The notes under the pieces are model-generated. The model did not search any database. It saw nothing but the letters and a program-made list of their open reading frames with translations, and had not been told where the DNA came from. A DNA stretch of 64,000 bases. Origin: Melanocharis versteri. Taxonomy: Eukaryota; Chordata; Aves; Passeriformes; Melanocharitidae. Positions 1 through 13,400 of the stretch are shown in pieces. The position numbers and the translations under genes are program-made. Positions within the stretch are counted from its first letter, which is position 1. Each line of letters opens with the position of its first letter. The stretch lies in contig VZTG01009066.1 of the NCBI GenBank assembly GCA_013397845.1, positions 124,001 to 188,000 on the forward strand, written 5' to 3'.

Positions 1-1423
1 TAATTCTGGTTCTGGTGCAAAAGAATGTAAAGAGTGTAATTAGAGCAGCAAATTAAGCCTTTTCCAGCCCACAAATCCCAGCTGCTACCAGTTTCCCTTT
101 CCTGCAGTAACTGCACATGGTGATCACAGAATTGTAGATACTCCAGAGAATATTTTGAAATATTTGGTCTTGTGGAACAACTTAAACTGAATGTATACAC
201 AAGTATTTACATAACTGAAGAAACTTAAATATTTTTTACGCAAGAAACATCCTTATACGCTACAAATAAATGGGATAATCTCCCAAGGTTATTCTATCAT
301 GAGCAGATATTAAACACCATTATGGATCTGAATTCATGCAGGGAAGAAACCTTTGCTACCAGCATCAGGAGTCTGGGCCCCTCTGCTAAATCTATGATTG
401 TGCAACTTGTTCAGACACAGTAAACAATCCACAGGATGTCTTTGGCATTCACAGCTCATCTTTAGTGGGAGATGAATTCCTATATTCTCCAAGGGATGAA
501 AGACAAGCTTTTCTCACACATGAGGGAAAGAAGTCTCAAAGAAACAGGGACATTTGTCTTTAAGAACAAAAATAGCTTCGATCAGTGAAAGCACCATTTA
601 AATTCAATTGAATGTCTCTTTCTCATCAGTAAACAGAGCAGGATAGCACTTCAGACTAAGCTCCGAAAAGCTCATTAAAGTTACTTTGCTATTAGAGAAC
701 ACTGCAGTGAAGTTAATCCAACGGTTGTTCAGCCGACAGTTCAACTATAATCAAGCTCGCTCTGATCGGGAAAAATCAAGAAATCTTTGATTTAAAAGAA
801 GGCGTCTGCTCGGCGAGCGATATCCTAGCAACAACACTGCTGATCGTGGGAGATGAGCGGAGCCAAGGCCGGGAAGAGCCCACGAGAGGGCGGCACAGGG
901 CCGGGATGTGCTGGGATGGCCGAGGGGACACCCCCGGGCAGCTCAGCTGGGCTCAGCGCTTCCCCTGCCATGCATGGGCAGGAGACTTTATTATGCATAA
1001 TTCCCACTCTTTTCCCCCTCCAAATAAATGCCACTCCTATTTTTATAGCTCATCCTAACAGCAACAGGAAAAGTGTTAATTTAAACCCCGGTTTAAGTCC
1101 GTGCAAATAACGGAATTTTAACTGTTCCAAAGACACCAATTCCACCTCTTCATACAACACACGTGCATCCACACACCTACAGAGACACGTGCTCACCAAT
1201 CTCGTGGTTTAATTCCCTGTCACCTCATCATATCCAGTTTGGGCCAGAGGCAGAATCTGCTAACGAGTGTGGTGTAAATTCATTTGTAATTATATTCCTA
1301 TTAAGATACTTTAATTAGCAATTAGCTTATTAATAATATGACACATGAGAATGTAGCATACTCACGTGGCTACACCCAAACTTTCTCCATCAGAAGTCTC
1401 CATTGTTCCTGCCTAGCCAGAGT
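1..1423. repeat. 1.42 kb direct repeat, copy A (probably ARL2BP intron 1)
   Basis: This segment matches 5724-7146 base for base at a constant offset of 5723, with no indels and about nine substitutions by eye, seven of them between 661 and 756. It ends exactly at the single N at 1424. The second copy lies just upstream (minus strand) of ARL2BP coding exon 2, so this copy is most likely the genuine ARL2BP intron 1, with the rest of ARL2BP beyond the window's left edge. No coding exon is visible here. A moderately GC-rich patch occurs at about 805-990. Confidence 0.9.
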
Positions 1424-1424
1424 N
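1424..1424. other. Single-N assembly gap
   Basis: A lone N marks an abrupt change from AT-rich intron-like DNA to a CpG island. The second copy of the left-hand sequence continues differently past the equivalent base (7147), so this N hides at least the roughly 530 bases seen at 7147-7677. Confidence 0.85.
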
Positions 1425-1810
1425 CGCCCCGCCCGCACCCACCGCCCTCAGGCCGGCGCGCAGCCCCCTCCCCTCGGGCCGTCTCCTGGGGAACGCGCTC
1501 TTCCGCCCCGCCCGCAGCCAATCACGGCGCGGCTCCGGCCCGCTGGGCCCGCCCCCGGCGCGCCCGCCCAATCAGAGCGCGGCGCCGCCGCCATGGCGGG
1601 CTGGGAGGGACGGGGAGGCTGCAGCGTTCGCTTGCTACCGGCGTTGGTAAAGCGGGGTTCCCAGCAGAGAGCAGAGCTCCGAGGGCTGGGGACAGCCCCC
1701 AGCTGCTGCAGCCCAGCGACCAGCACGAGGACCCGGGCCCCCCCCGGCGGGAATGTCCCACGCGAGCGCACCCACGCACGGCGCTCTCAGCCGAAAAGGA
1801 ATTTAAGAAC
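1425..1810 (-). promoter_or_regulatory. ARL2BP: CpG-island promoter, probably of ARL2BP
   Basis: The stretch is very GC- and CpG-rich, with CCAAT boxes (ATTGG on the minus strand) near 1520 and 1569 and several GC boxes (GGGCGG). It lies directly downstream of the RSPRY1 3' end, where ARL2BP begins on the same strand in the human locus. The ARL2BP start codon is not visible and would fall in the gap at 1424. A plus-strand ATG in strong context at about 1593 opens no recognisable protein. The promoter assignment rests on synteny and composition. Bidirectional activity is possible. Confidence 0.6.
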
Positions 1811-1814
1811 AACA

Positions 1815-4387
1815 AACAGCCTTCAGGATGTTTTTATTGTTGAATGGACAACTTTGCTACAATTCATTTCCCCCTGTGAGGGCCTGTGGAGTCACCACTT
1901 CGCATCCCTGTCCCCGTAGCCATAGGGGGTGGAGGGAGCGAGGGTGACACCACGCTGGTCATGGAATATCCAGCCTGACAGAAATGCCCCCGGCCTGGAT
2001 GGCGGCAGAAAGCCAGTCAAAGTGTACAGTCTTTCCCTTTGTGAAATGAACAGGACAGTTCTCTGCAACACAGCTCCCTCCTCCGCCACCGTTGGCTTCC
2101 TCTGCCCAGCACCAGCTGCATGGAAGACGGTCTGGGGCAAAATTTTCCAAAGCATTCACATCTTTTCCATAAAGAACGCAGGCACTTAGTCCCATGTCCA
2201 CAAAGGCAGCGGGGCTCTAAGGTCACCTCCATTCCGAGGGGACAGCAGATGCCTAGAAGCCATTATGGACTTGGGCCTGAAGACCTTAATCTCATACAGC
2301 AGTTGATACGAATTAGGAGTCCTAGGCACTTCTGAAAATTTTACCTCAGTTAATCCTGGCCAAGGAAACCAAAGCCCTGAAATTACTAGACTCTATTAAG
2401 GCAGAGTTCTAAATGGTTCTGTCCCACCTCTTCCCTAAAGTATAATTTGCAACTTTGTACCTTAGGAATAAAAACTCATCATTGCATTTGGAAGCGCTTA
2501 AAACTTCATTTCAAGTGATTCTGAATTTCCAACACCCTTGTGGCAGTGATGGCGGTCACGTTTGCTCATTGAACACAGAGCTGGAAGGGACTCGGCCCTG
2601 ACTGAAAACATGGATACAGCAATACATTGTAAAGTACAGTCGGCAAGGAAATGAGATCCCTGTGGCACAGATTTGCCAGTCTGACTTCAATCAAACCAGG
2701 CATCCAAGGTGGAAGAGGATCCACATTTTAGCAAAAACACTAATCAGCACTCTGCTTCTGGATTCAGTCTACATTTGGACAAAAGTCAACATGAAAATGA
2801 TGGACAGAACTTTCCTAATTCACACATCTCTGGATGAAGTTCAGCACCCTTGAGTTAGCAAAGGCAGAAGGTGAAAGGAGCTGCTAGAGAGCTGGGTTCT
2901 GAGACCTGTGTACAGAGCTCTCAGCTCCTACTGAGGTCTGTAGGAAGCCAGAGCGCTCAGCAGGAAGAAGCAGCCTCAGCTCTGCTTTGTTCGTACTTCA
3001 TAGTACAATACAGATAATAAATGATTTAAAAAATAAGCTACATCACACCACAAGAATTCACTACAACAGCCTCTGCTGCTGAATCACTGCCAAGTGGGAT
3101 GGTTTTTGTGTAAGTTGTGTGTGAATTAGTAAAGTTCTACTGTACAGACAGATAATTTAAAAAAAATCAACCGGTGCAAGACTTCAAAGAGACCGAGTCA
3201 TATCCTCAGTTGGTGCAAAATAAGCAGAACCCCACGGATTTTTGTGCTACTTCACTGACACCAGCTGTGAACCCTGATTCCTTGTAGAAACCTAGTAGAA
3301 GTCAAGAGCTGCCTACTGAAGTGCATCCTTAACACACAAACATCACAAATGTGTAATTAAAGTGGAGCAGAGATTCCCACTGTATGATCCCTACCAAAAA
3401 TAGGAAGTGTGGCCCCAAACCTGCTCAGAGCAGGACTGACACGTGGCAAGCAAGGTGCATTTTTAAGGAGTTAAGAATAAGACTGAAATTGCTATCCAAA
3501 TAACCTTGTTTTAAATAAACTGGTCCAGAATTCTCCTCTAATATTTTAAGATATATTCACTTTGGAAAAATTGAGCTAACTTTCAAAAACAACACTGATT
3601 AAAAAAGATGTTCGATGATACCTTAAAAAATACCCAGAATATCAAATTAATTCCAGTCCAGCATTATAATTAGTTAAGAATACCTCCTGAAAATTATAAC
3701 CTCACAAAAAAATGTGGGTACTGAAGTTAAAAGCATCAGAAACATTACATACTTGAAAATACCACTGATCTTTTAACGTTTAAAAACAAATCAGAACATT
3801 CTTTGGAATCACCAAGTTATTAAAACCTGTGAGTTTCTCTACAGTCTCCACACTGTCTTTTCAAATCCGTCTGTGTACAGATTCAGTCTTTGAGCAGTTT
3901 AATATCGGAAAATACAGAGTCTCTGACCAGCAGGAGGCTACATTAAACAGGAAAACATTGGCATTCTCTTTTTAGTACTGACTTCTGCCAAAAATAGAGA
4001 CTTTCGAGCACAAGACAGCACGGCCCCGTTTTAGGAGATACTTATTTTCTCTTCTTTTCTAAAATGCATTGTATGTGTACTTCCAGTGCAAATTTTTTCA
4101 GCACTTGCGACAGGCGAGAAGGAAAAGGGGAAGAAGAGACAACTCCCTCTGCTCTTGCTCGGAGGAACCAATAGCCATAGCTCCTGATGCTGAAACCAGC
4201 TCCCATGGCTGGCAGCTGGAAAGAGCTTATTAAAGATCTCGGTTTTAAGATAAACAGATTACAGGTTAGCATGAAATCTGGCCGTGGCTATGGTTCTATG
4301 TGCATAAAGATTGGTTAGAGATGCTTTCCCCTTTCAGTATTGGTTGGAGTTCATTAAAAACAAGTCTGTGGTATTCCTCCACGTGTG
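1815..4387 (-). other. RSPRY1: RSPRY1 3' untranslated region
   Basis: The AT-rich, non-coding stretch runs from the stop codon at 4388-4390 to the AATAAA at 1833-1838. I see no splice signals or competing gene in it. The lower boundary is inferred from the polyadenylation signal. Confidence 0.6.
1833..1838 (-). terminator. RSPRY1: RSPRY1 polyadenylation signal (AATAAA)
   Basis: The plus strand reads TTTATT, which is AATAAA on the minus strand, about 2.55 kb past the RSPRY1 stop codon and just before the CpG island. An ATTAAA on the minus strand at 3898-3903 is a possible proximal alternative. Confidence 0.6.
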
Positions 4388-4484
4388 TCATGAAATGTGA
4401 GAGATCTGTCTGACTCGGGTTTGTATTTCCTGTCGACACAAAGGGCAGGTCTCCAGTTGCAAGGCACACTCCATGCACAGGTCA
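4388..4484 (-). CDS. RSPRY1: RSPRY1 last coding exon (second half of RING, stop)
   Basis: The exon begins after ...CTCCTTCAG and ends at TGA (4388-4390). It encodes 31 residues, starting DLCMEC, with RING ligands Cys547, Cys550, Cys557 and Cys560, and ends ...RQISHIS. Confidence 0.97.
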
Positions 4485-7400
4485 CTGAAGGAGAAGAAAA
4501 ATCAGTTAAAGCCTGCTTTTACAGTATGAAAAACTAATCAACAACAACAAAATAATACAAGTACTAAGCAGTTTAGTCAGCCTGCCAATTTAGTCAGCCT
4601 GCCAGAGGCACAGTCAAGTCCCTCCGTGTGGAGATTAGGCATTGCAAGTCAGGTGTTGCGGATCCATTTAGGGGCTTTGAGAGGAGCTCCTGCTGCTCAG
4701 CATCTCCCAGACCTGCAGTTGGTCGGGATCCCACTTCCCTGTGCTCATTAATCCTAGCACTCACTCTGGTCTGCAGAGCAGCAGCCCCAGTGCCCTGCAG
4801 CAACTTCTCCACTTGTTGGCACACACCAGGCACATCTCTTAAACTTTCCAGCATCTAGACACATGGCAAGACTCCTATGAGTGCTCTAAAACCCTAAGGA
4901 ATTGGACTTAACTGGATTCATTTCCTAGTAGGCTGCTTAAAGGCAAGAAAGTGCTATTATGGTATAACTCATACTGTTGTCTCATTTTTAGCTTTTAGAG
5001 GAATTTGTGACTGGAGACAATCCATTTGTTGAACATTTAATGAGTATTTAACAAATTTTCTGCCCTCCTCACGTGATCTGGATTTCACAGCTCCAGTATC
5101 AAGTACTAATGAGTAAAGCCTTTGACATTAGGGAAGTAAGACTCAGTAGCCCAGGGCAGCACACAGATGTAGCCTCAGTACTTCCCCAAACACACACAGT
5201 TAGGGGTTCAATCTGCCCAGGTCTAGGATGAGGAGAACAGTGGGAATACTGTGTTTAACCTCTACATATCACATCCTTAAAAGGAGGGAAGGTTATTTCC
5301 TTTATCCTGGGGAATCAATCAAGATGAGCAGAGACTGCATATGGCCTAATCTAAGCTGAATATCACACACACACANACCTTACCCATTATGATATCCTCC
5401 AGATAGCCAACAACTGCATCAAACTCATCAGAAGTGGTGGAGCTGAAAGCAAAGGAAGACAGGACTGCATAAATATGTATTGTGACCACAGCAGAAACTG
5501 AGGTTAAAATTAAAAAGTGCTAACAAAAGCCTAAGTACAAATAAACTCAGTAATTACAAGAAAACTGAAAAACTTCCTAGTTTCAACCTACAAAATAATC
5601 CATGGCACTGATGAGAAGACTGCTCCATGGAGATTCTCATCAGGCCTCTACTCTATTTCCTCCCAGTAAGGTGCCTAATTGCAAGAAAGAATAAATGTTG
5701 TTTTACTGGTATTACTGTCAAGGTAATTCTGGTTCTGGTGCAAAAGAATGTAAAGAGTGTAATTAGAGCAGCAAATTAAGCCTTTTCCAGCCCACAAATC
5801 CCAGCTGCTACCAGTTTCCCTTTCCTGCAGTAACTGCACATGGTGATCACAGAATTGTAGATACTCCAGAGAATATTTTGAAATATTTGGTCTTGTGGAA
5901 CAACTTAAACTGAATGTATACACAAGTATTTACATAACTGAAGAAACTTAAATATTTTTTACGCAAGAAACATCCTTATACGCTACAAATAAATGGGATA
6001 ATCTCCCAAGGTTATTCTATCATGAGCAGATATTAAACACCATTATGGATCTGAATTCATGCAGGGAAGAAACCTTTGCTACCAGCATCAGGAGTCTGGG
6101 CCCCTCTGCTAAATCTATGATTGTGCAACTTGTTCAGACACAGTAAACAATCCACAGGATGTCTTTGGCATTCACAGCTCATCTTTAGTGGGAGATGAAT
6201 TCCTATATTCTCCAAGGGATGAAAGACAAGCTTTTCTCACACATGAGGGAAAGAAGTCTCAAAGAAACAGGGACATTTGTCTTTAAGAACAAAAATAGCT
6301 TCGATCAGTGAAAGCACCATTTAAATTCAATTGAATGTCTCTTTCTCATCAGTAAACAGAGCAGGATAGCACTTCAGACTAAGTTCTGAAAAGCTCATTA
6401 AAGTTACTTTGCTATTAGAGAACACTCCAGTGAAGTTAATCCAACGGTAGTTTAGCCGACACTTCAACTATAATCAGGCTCGCTCTGATCGGGAAAAATC
6501 AAGAAATCTTTGATTTAAAAGAAGGCGTCTGCTCGGCGAGCGATATCCTAGCAACAACACTGCTGATCGTGGGAGATGAGCGGAGCCAAGGCCGGGAAGA
6601 GCCCACGAGAGGGCGGCACAGGGCCGGGATGTGCTGGGATGGCCGAGGGGACACCCCCGGGCAGCTCAGCTGGGCTCAGCGCTTCCCCTGCCATGCATGG
6701 GCAGGAGACTTTATTATGCATAATTCCCACTCTTTTCCCCCTCCAAATAAATGCCACTCCTATTTTTATAGCTCATCCTAACAGCAACAGGAAAAGTGTT
6801 AATTTAAACCCCGGTTTAAGTCCGTGCAAATAACGGAATTTTAACTGTTCCAAAGACACCAATTCCACCTCTTCATACAACACACGTGCATCCACACACC
6901 TACAGAGACACGTGCTCACCAATCCCGTGGTTTAATTCCCTGTCACCTCATCATATCCAGTTTGGGCCAGAGGCAGAATCTGCTAACGAGTGTGGTGTAA
7001 ATTCATTTGTAATTATATTCCTATTAAGATACTTTAATTAGCAATTAGCTTATTAAAAATATGACACATGAGAATGTAGCATACTCACGTGGCTACACCC
7101 AAACTTTCTCCATCAGAAGTCTCCATTGTTCCTGCCTAGCCAGAGTGGAAGAGACAATCTGTGTGCTCCTGCTGTTAGTGGTTATTTCTTCTTTTTGACC
7201 AAAGTGCTAAGGAATAACATGACTTAATGTCAATAGAAATTCAATTGCTAAATTGCCATACACTTCCCAAAGAGCAAATCAGGAGATAAATCTTAATTCT
7301 TAAATATAGGAATTCCAACATCACATTCTCCCAGAATTATTGCTACGACTTTTCTGTAATAACCCAAATAATCTAGAAACGTTCTCTGCCTATTCAGAGA

Positions 7401-10400
7401 ACAGGCTCAAAATGCCACCAGTGCCTATGAAAGGGTTTCGGGTCACCTCTATATCTTTTCTCCTGAAACGTCTATGGCTGGCTATTACAGAAACGAAGCC
7501 GGATAAGACGAAGGTGCCACGCTGCTCCAGCGTGTCCCGGATCAGGCTGGCAGGCCAGGCTGTGGGCGGACGCTGGGCCCGTGGCTGTGGGCAGGAACCG
7601 GCACAGGGCACACGGCCCCCGGGGCCGCCGGCCATGGGAGCCCGCTGCTCCCGCCGGGCTGCACCCGCCGCCGGCCCNCTTTGGGTTTGGGGTTTTTTAA
7701 GGTTTTACCTGTGTCCACACGGCCTGAGTTCTGTGTCTGCTACCTCATCACAGCAAAGTGTGCAGCAGTTCTCTCTGATACTCACTTGCTTCAGCAAAGC
7801 CAGGCGCCTGTGTCTGAAGGGAGAGAGACAGATGCCCCCCAAATATTAGTTCAACTCAAAGCAATAGATTCAAAACTATTCTGAGCATTGCATCAAGGCC
7901 AACATAACACTTGCCTGTGCTATACCACACTGCTGATAAACATCAATCACAACTTCCCACCAAAAAAGGCTTAACACACCCAGAGACCTGCAGAACAGTC
8001 TTTGATTCCCTATTCTGGTCTGTCAGAAAGGGACAAGGAGGGGATTAAGTAACAATGCTCCTAGTTTCCACAGCTGAACACCTAAAGAAATTGTTCTTTT
8101 GTATCTGGGTACTTTTAGGAATTAAGAAAAAAAACCCCAAACAAATAAACCTCACAAACCCATGTATAAACAACATACAGAAACCCTATAATGCTCTAAC
8201 ACAGTTTAAAAGAATAAAAACTGCAAATTAAATCAACAGCCCAGTATGGCAAGAGCCACAAGAGAGAGAAAACAGGTAAAAATCCCTTATTTGATGAAAT
8301 AAGACATTTCCCACCTGGAACACACACGCAACACCCATCACAATTATTCAATGGCAGAAGGATGTGTCTTGCCCCAACACCAGATGCACTAAATCCAGCA
8401 CAACTCTGCGTGAGTTTATGCTAAATCCTGTGATGGATAATTAGGGTCCACTCATATAGGCCTTTGCCTTATCTCCTATCACTTTTAAGATGATCAAAGC
8501 TATCTTTTAATTTAGGATTGGATTATAATTTCTAAGCAGTTCAGGCTGTAGGGCAGGGATGATCTTTGTTTACACAAAGAACAACAGTGTCCAACCTTGA
8601 ATGGAGCCTTTCAGTGCTATTGCATAATGAATAGTCTTTAACACAGGAGGCCAAGTTTCACCAGTCAGGCATCAACAGGAAACCAGTTTCCCCCAGTTTG
8701 TCTCTCATCTTTTTGCACAATCATGTAACAGCTCTTACAGCCATTGCCTGAACATTGCAAGAGCAGTGCCAGAGCAACATCAATCCCATCTGAGCATCAA
8801 CCAGAAACTGCAACCCCCTCATCCAGTGTGGGACACTTCCAAGACAGAAGAACGTTTAATTTGAAAAGGGAGGGTGACAAATTTGTACCTAACAAATCAT
8901 CTTAAAGACTAAATCAGACTCTCACTTAAAGCACCTGCAGTCACAACCAGGAATAATTTACTCTGGCTATAGGTAAGCACAAAATGATTTTGCAAGTTGC
9001 ACTTGATTTTCTCTGCATAAATACAATATCCCTAACCTCAAACTTTGCCAATGTGTGACTCCAACCCAGAAGTAAGGGTTTTCTTTTCTTTTTAAACACT
9101 AAGATACCTAAGTACCTCAAATACACTTGATCAAAGCTAGACAATTCAAAACCAGTCTCTGAATTTTAATACAGCCAGGGGTATCCCCTCCAACAACCTC
9201 GCCCCCACTTAATTAGTTGCAATTTAAGATTATTTCAGTGACATACATCAGCACCAGTCTGAGGGCTATCTTCAGACAAAGCTGGAAATCCAGGGTACAC
9301 CACACAGCAGATTACACTGTATACTGTTACTGTTTGTGCTCCAGTAAGTTATTTTATTACTAATAACTTAAATCAGATGAGCTACTAGTTTTCATTCCTA
9401 CTGGAAGTTTGGTAAAAGCTAAAGAAGAATGTATCCAGACCTGTTTCTATCTGTGTTGAATTATATTTAGGTGGGAAAATACCTCTAAATTTGAATAACC
9501 TTTGTCAGTACTATCATTCACAAATGGGGAAATTTTCATCAGGATCAGAAAAGGACAATTTTGAGACTTACAATCATTCAGCACCTCCATGCTGCCAACA
9601 CCACAAATTAGGTCAATTTTAAATAGAACATCTTTTTTAATTAACACTACACCTCCTCAATCAACCTAATAATCCTTAGATGGCAGAATGTAGTTTTACT
9701 AAAACAGCTTACTGTGTGGTACTAGTTAATTTTAGTTTAGCTTAATATTACAAAATATATTTTAATTTGATGGATTTTGGTTGAATGTCTCCTGCCCTAC
9801 TGATGACATTGCACTGGAGCCTATTGTCTCATCCTTTTAGAAGAGGGACCTATGGAAGTATGACCCCATAAGAAATTAATTTTGCTGAGTACAAGGCAAG
9901 ACTTTGCAACTCAGAAGTGAAACATTTTCTTTCTCTGCATGCAAACACACAGGGTAGGAGGATTACCTGGGCAAAATAATCTTCTCTTCTGGTGTCAGAA
10001 AGGCATGATCATTGAAGGTACTAAACTTCATTGGTGGTGGGTACTTGAAGGGTTTTGCCCCAAAGTTGAACTCACATTGTTGATAGGACATGAAACTTGC
10101 TGCAGCAAAAAAGCCCGATCTGCAACATGATGAACAGGCATTTTAGAGTGACTTAAATAACTGCTGAGCTTTCCAGACATGTTACTATTACCACTTGAAA
10201 ATATACCCTGAGACAGAGACAAGTTTAATACCAGCGTTCTGCAGCTAACTGGGAGAACATCGAGTTGCAGCTGCACATACTTACCTTGTTTACTTCTCAA
10301 CTCCTGAATTCACTATCAGGATTTATCTGAATTTCTTACAGAGTCAGCCAATAAAGGCTGCCTGCTGTACAACTAGGATTAGTCACACTTTTAAAATCAC

Positions 10401-13400
10401 ATCTATCACCTCTCAAATTTACTGAAAGGGCCCAAGTTTAACAACTACTCAAGTTTATCAATTACATACTCAAAGAATAGAGCACTAAAAGCTGAATGAA
10501 GAAGATGCCCAGCAACTCTTTAAACTGAACTCCTCTTTGCCTGCATCTTGAACTTTATTTTGAGGAGAAAAATGTGGAGGAAATTATTAGCATGGTAGGA
10601 TTAACTGACAAAGTATTGTCATGTTTATTTAAGCTGAATAGGAAGCTGCTTTCTCAAGTATTACACCAGCTTATCTTTTCCAAAGTAAAAAGCTGAACTT
10701 CCCTATGAGAGTTAGAGGAGTTCACCATGTGTTAATTTTAACAACAGTTGGCAAAATAAGCCCAACACCTGCCTGCAATGCTACCAAGAGACACCCTCTG
10801 ATGAATATTCAATGTGCTGCTCCAGGAGCTGGCCCCAGTGAATGGCAGTCAGTTAACAAGCCCTCTCCACCATTTACAAGATAGGCTTTGTTTTTCAGAA
10901 GATAAATTCCTCAGGCACCAGAAAATTATTCATCTTTGCTACAGCCTCATTCTATTTTAATGCTATGCTAATTTGACAGTATGAAACATTGAGCTGAATA
11001 TACCTTTGGAAAGTCCAAAGTATTTATTTTGGACCCTGAAATTCACCTGTAAAATTATATCCTTCTGACTTATTTCTAAGCAACTTTCAATGGGGAAACT
11101 TGCTTAATGATGGCTTCAGGTAAGTAAATATGAATTTACATCTCAAATTGCAAACTCTTCATATAATTAAAACAATTATCCACAGAGGTCATGTCCTTCC
11201 AAATGAACAGATACTCACACAGCAGATGAAAATACTTGCTTCTCAGCAGGAAGCTGGTTTCCATTTAAATAGAAGATCATTTGCTTTTCTTGCAAGTCTA
11301 GTAGAAATCCTATTGTGTCTCCTTACATGCAAAACAAAAATAATTTAAAGATTTCATTTCTGTTAAATGCCAGCAGCTGAAACAGTTATTGTTTCAAGTA
11401 TCACATGTCACTGTGAGTTGTCTTACTTAAAAGGAACTGTTTGCAAAAGCACAAAAGAAGAAACATTGATACAGACAGTAACTAAAAAAAAAAACAAAAC
11501 AACCAACCCAAATCAAAACCAAAAAACCCAGGAGAAAATAGTAAAAAAATTAAGTATTTTAGTCTGCCAGAGCATTAATACTACATAGTTGTAGAAGTAT
11601 TGCAGAGTATTTGCCAAAGCCAGAAGAAAGCTGCATTCTGTCACTCCTTGGCTATTTTACACCTGTTGAAGATAGACTTTAGCAAGTGGGTGTTCTGAGG
11701 AGAAATTTCCAATATGCTTGTGCTATTTATTTTTAAGAGGTGTTTTAATTTAGCCATCCTTGGGGGAAAATTTTAATAGAAGAGAAGGCGGCACAGTTCA
11801 CACAAGCATGGCATGCACAGAATCCTACCAAGATTTCAAAGCTGAGATCAAGAACAGAACTTTGCTGTCCAAGTAGTTATCCAAGAATTTAAAGTAAGCA
11901 AGACAGTGCAACTCCTCCTTAAAAAAGAAAAAAAAAAGTCTAATTCAGAGATCAAGGTTTTTCCCCTTCTCTAAAGCAACTCTTTCAACCCAGAAAAGAA
12001 GATTTCAACCCTGTTGTGTATGACTACAAACATGTGGAAAAATGTCTAATGATTAAATGTCCAATGTTAATTGGTGCTATGATTTTCACTCTGCATTTGA
12101 AAAGAAAAAGCATTTAAGCAACAAGAGTCTCTTTACACAGACTGGGGAACAAGACTGCAGTGCCCACTGTGCACATTTAAACCACTTTTAAAGACACAGT
12201 AATTATTAAACTTTTATGATCATCAGGATTAGGCAGTAACTGCTTTGTTCACACCTATGAACAGCCACCTGCAAGGGGGAAAAATCCTGGGCAGAAAGCC
12301 AGTTAGGATAAACAGCAGAAGATAGACTGAATACCTTCTTTCCAACAGGGATGGGAATGTGGTTTACTTCTGGCATTGTACCAAATCAGCTGCCGGCAGC
12401 CATCGTATGCACAGGAGTATTCGTCGTCCCCGATGCCGTAACCTTCCTTTAGAGAGAGAGCAGAACATTTCAGCCTGCAGCCATTCCTCACACAGAGGGG
12501 CTAGAGTCTATTTTCATTCACCTAAACCACTCTTCCAAGAGCAGGAGGGGTTTCTCTCTCCCCCATGAAGGTAATTTTTTTCTTCAAACTAGTCTCAGTT
12601 TCATTTTCACATCAAAAGGGAATTTGTTGGGGTGAGGAGGAAGGGAGAAGGGAATATTGTTTCCAAAGTGTCTGTGACCTCAAATCACTCCTGCCTGTTA
12701 AAGTATTTAAAAATCAGAAGGCTAGTACCCAAATAGGTTAAATTTTTGCATCTTAAAAAGTCACCACAGAATAACAGCCACTCTCTTATCATGAAGTCCC
12801 AATACCAAACTTGTAACGCCTTCCCCACAAGATATCCACGTGCCACCAGAACTCACAGAACACAAAGAGAACAAACACACAGCCCCTTCTCCTGATTTGT
12901 TGCATACTGTGTCCCTTTCAGTGCCAGCCTCCCTCAAATTGTGAAAACATTACCAAGTGATAGTCCTAAGGCCCAAGGCAAAGACAAAACTAAAGAGTTT
13001 CAGAGCGGGAGAAAAATCTGTCACATAGCAGAGCTCAACCATGAAACCCAAAAGCATTATGGAAGGTAAGTAACTTCCTCATGCTCAGCATGGTTTGTCT
13101 GGAGTGCAAATACCAGACAGCATCTGATTACACAAGCCTCCCGTGTCCCAAATTAAAGCTAAGCCCAGCTAATAGGTGTTTAATGTCATATTTAGGACTA
13201 GTCTTTTTGTTACAGATGCTGTAAATAAAGAGCATATGGCTTCTGAGGCCTGTGTTTGTGACATACCCAGAGGATAATATCCTTGTATTTCAGGCATACA
13301 CCTGATGAACTTAAATAACAGCAGCATTTGGCCACCGGCAAAACAGATGTAGCAACAGAAAAATCATCCTACTCAGAGATGTGACATCTCCCATTTTCAT

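Larger units (their letters stand above)
4485..7708 (-). other. RSPRY1: Last RSPRY1 intron, interrupted by a misplaced contig
   Basis: The interval joins the two RING exons. It holds about 890 bases of ordinary intron (4485-5375), then an N, then 2301 bases of ARL2BP-derived sequence (5377-7677), another N, and 30 bases to the donor. Without the ARL2BP-derived block the intron would be only about 0.9 kb plus a gap. Confidence 0.85.

Noticed and set aside
846..1110. Short open frames conserved between the two 1.42 kb copies
   Set aside because: They are identical only because the DNA is duplicated. They sit in ARL2BP intron 1 and show no coding pattern.
1593..1843. Plus-strand ATG in strong Kozak context in the CpG island
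   Set aside because: GCCGCCATGGCGG is a common promoter motif (YY1-like). The frame that follows encodes no recognisable protein.
1338..1919. 193-codon open frame starting in copy A and crossing the N at 1424
   Set aside because: It spans a false or unresolved contig join and then CpG-island sequence, with no recognisable protein.
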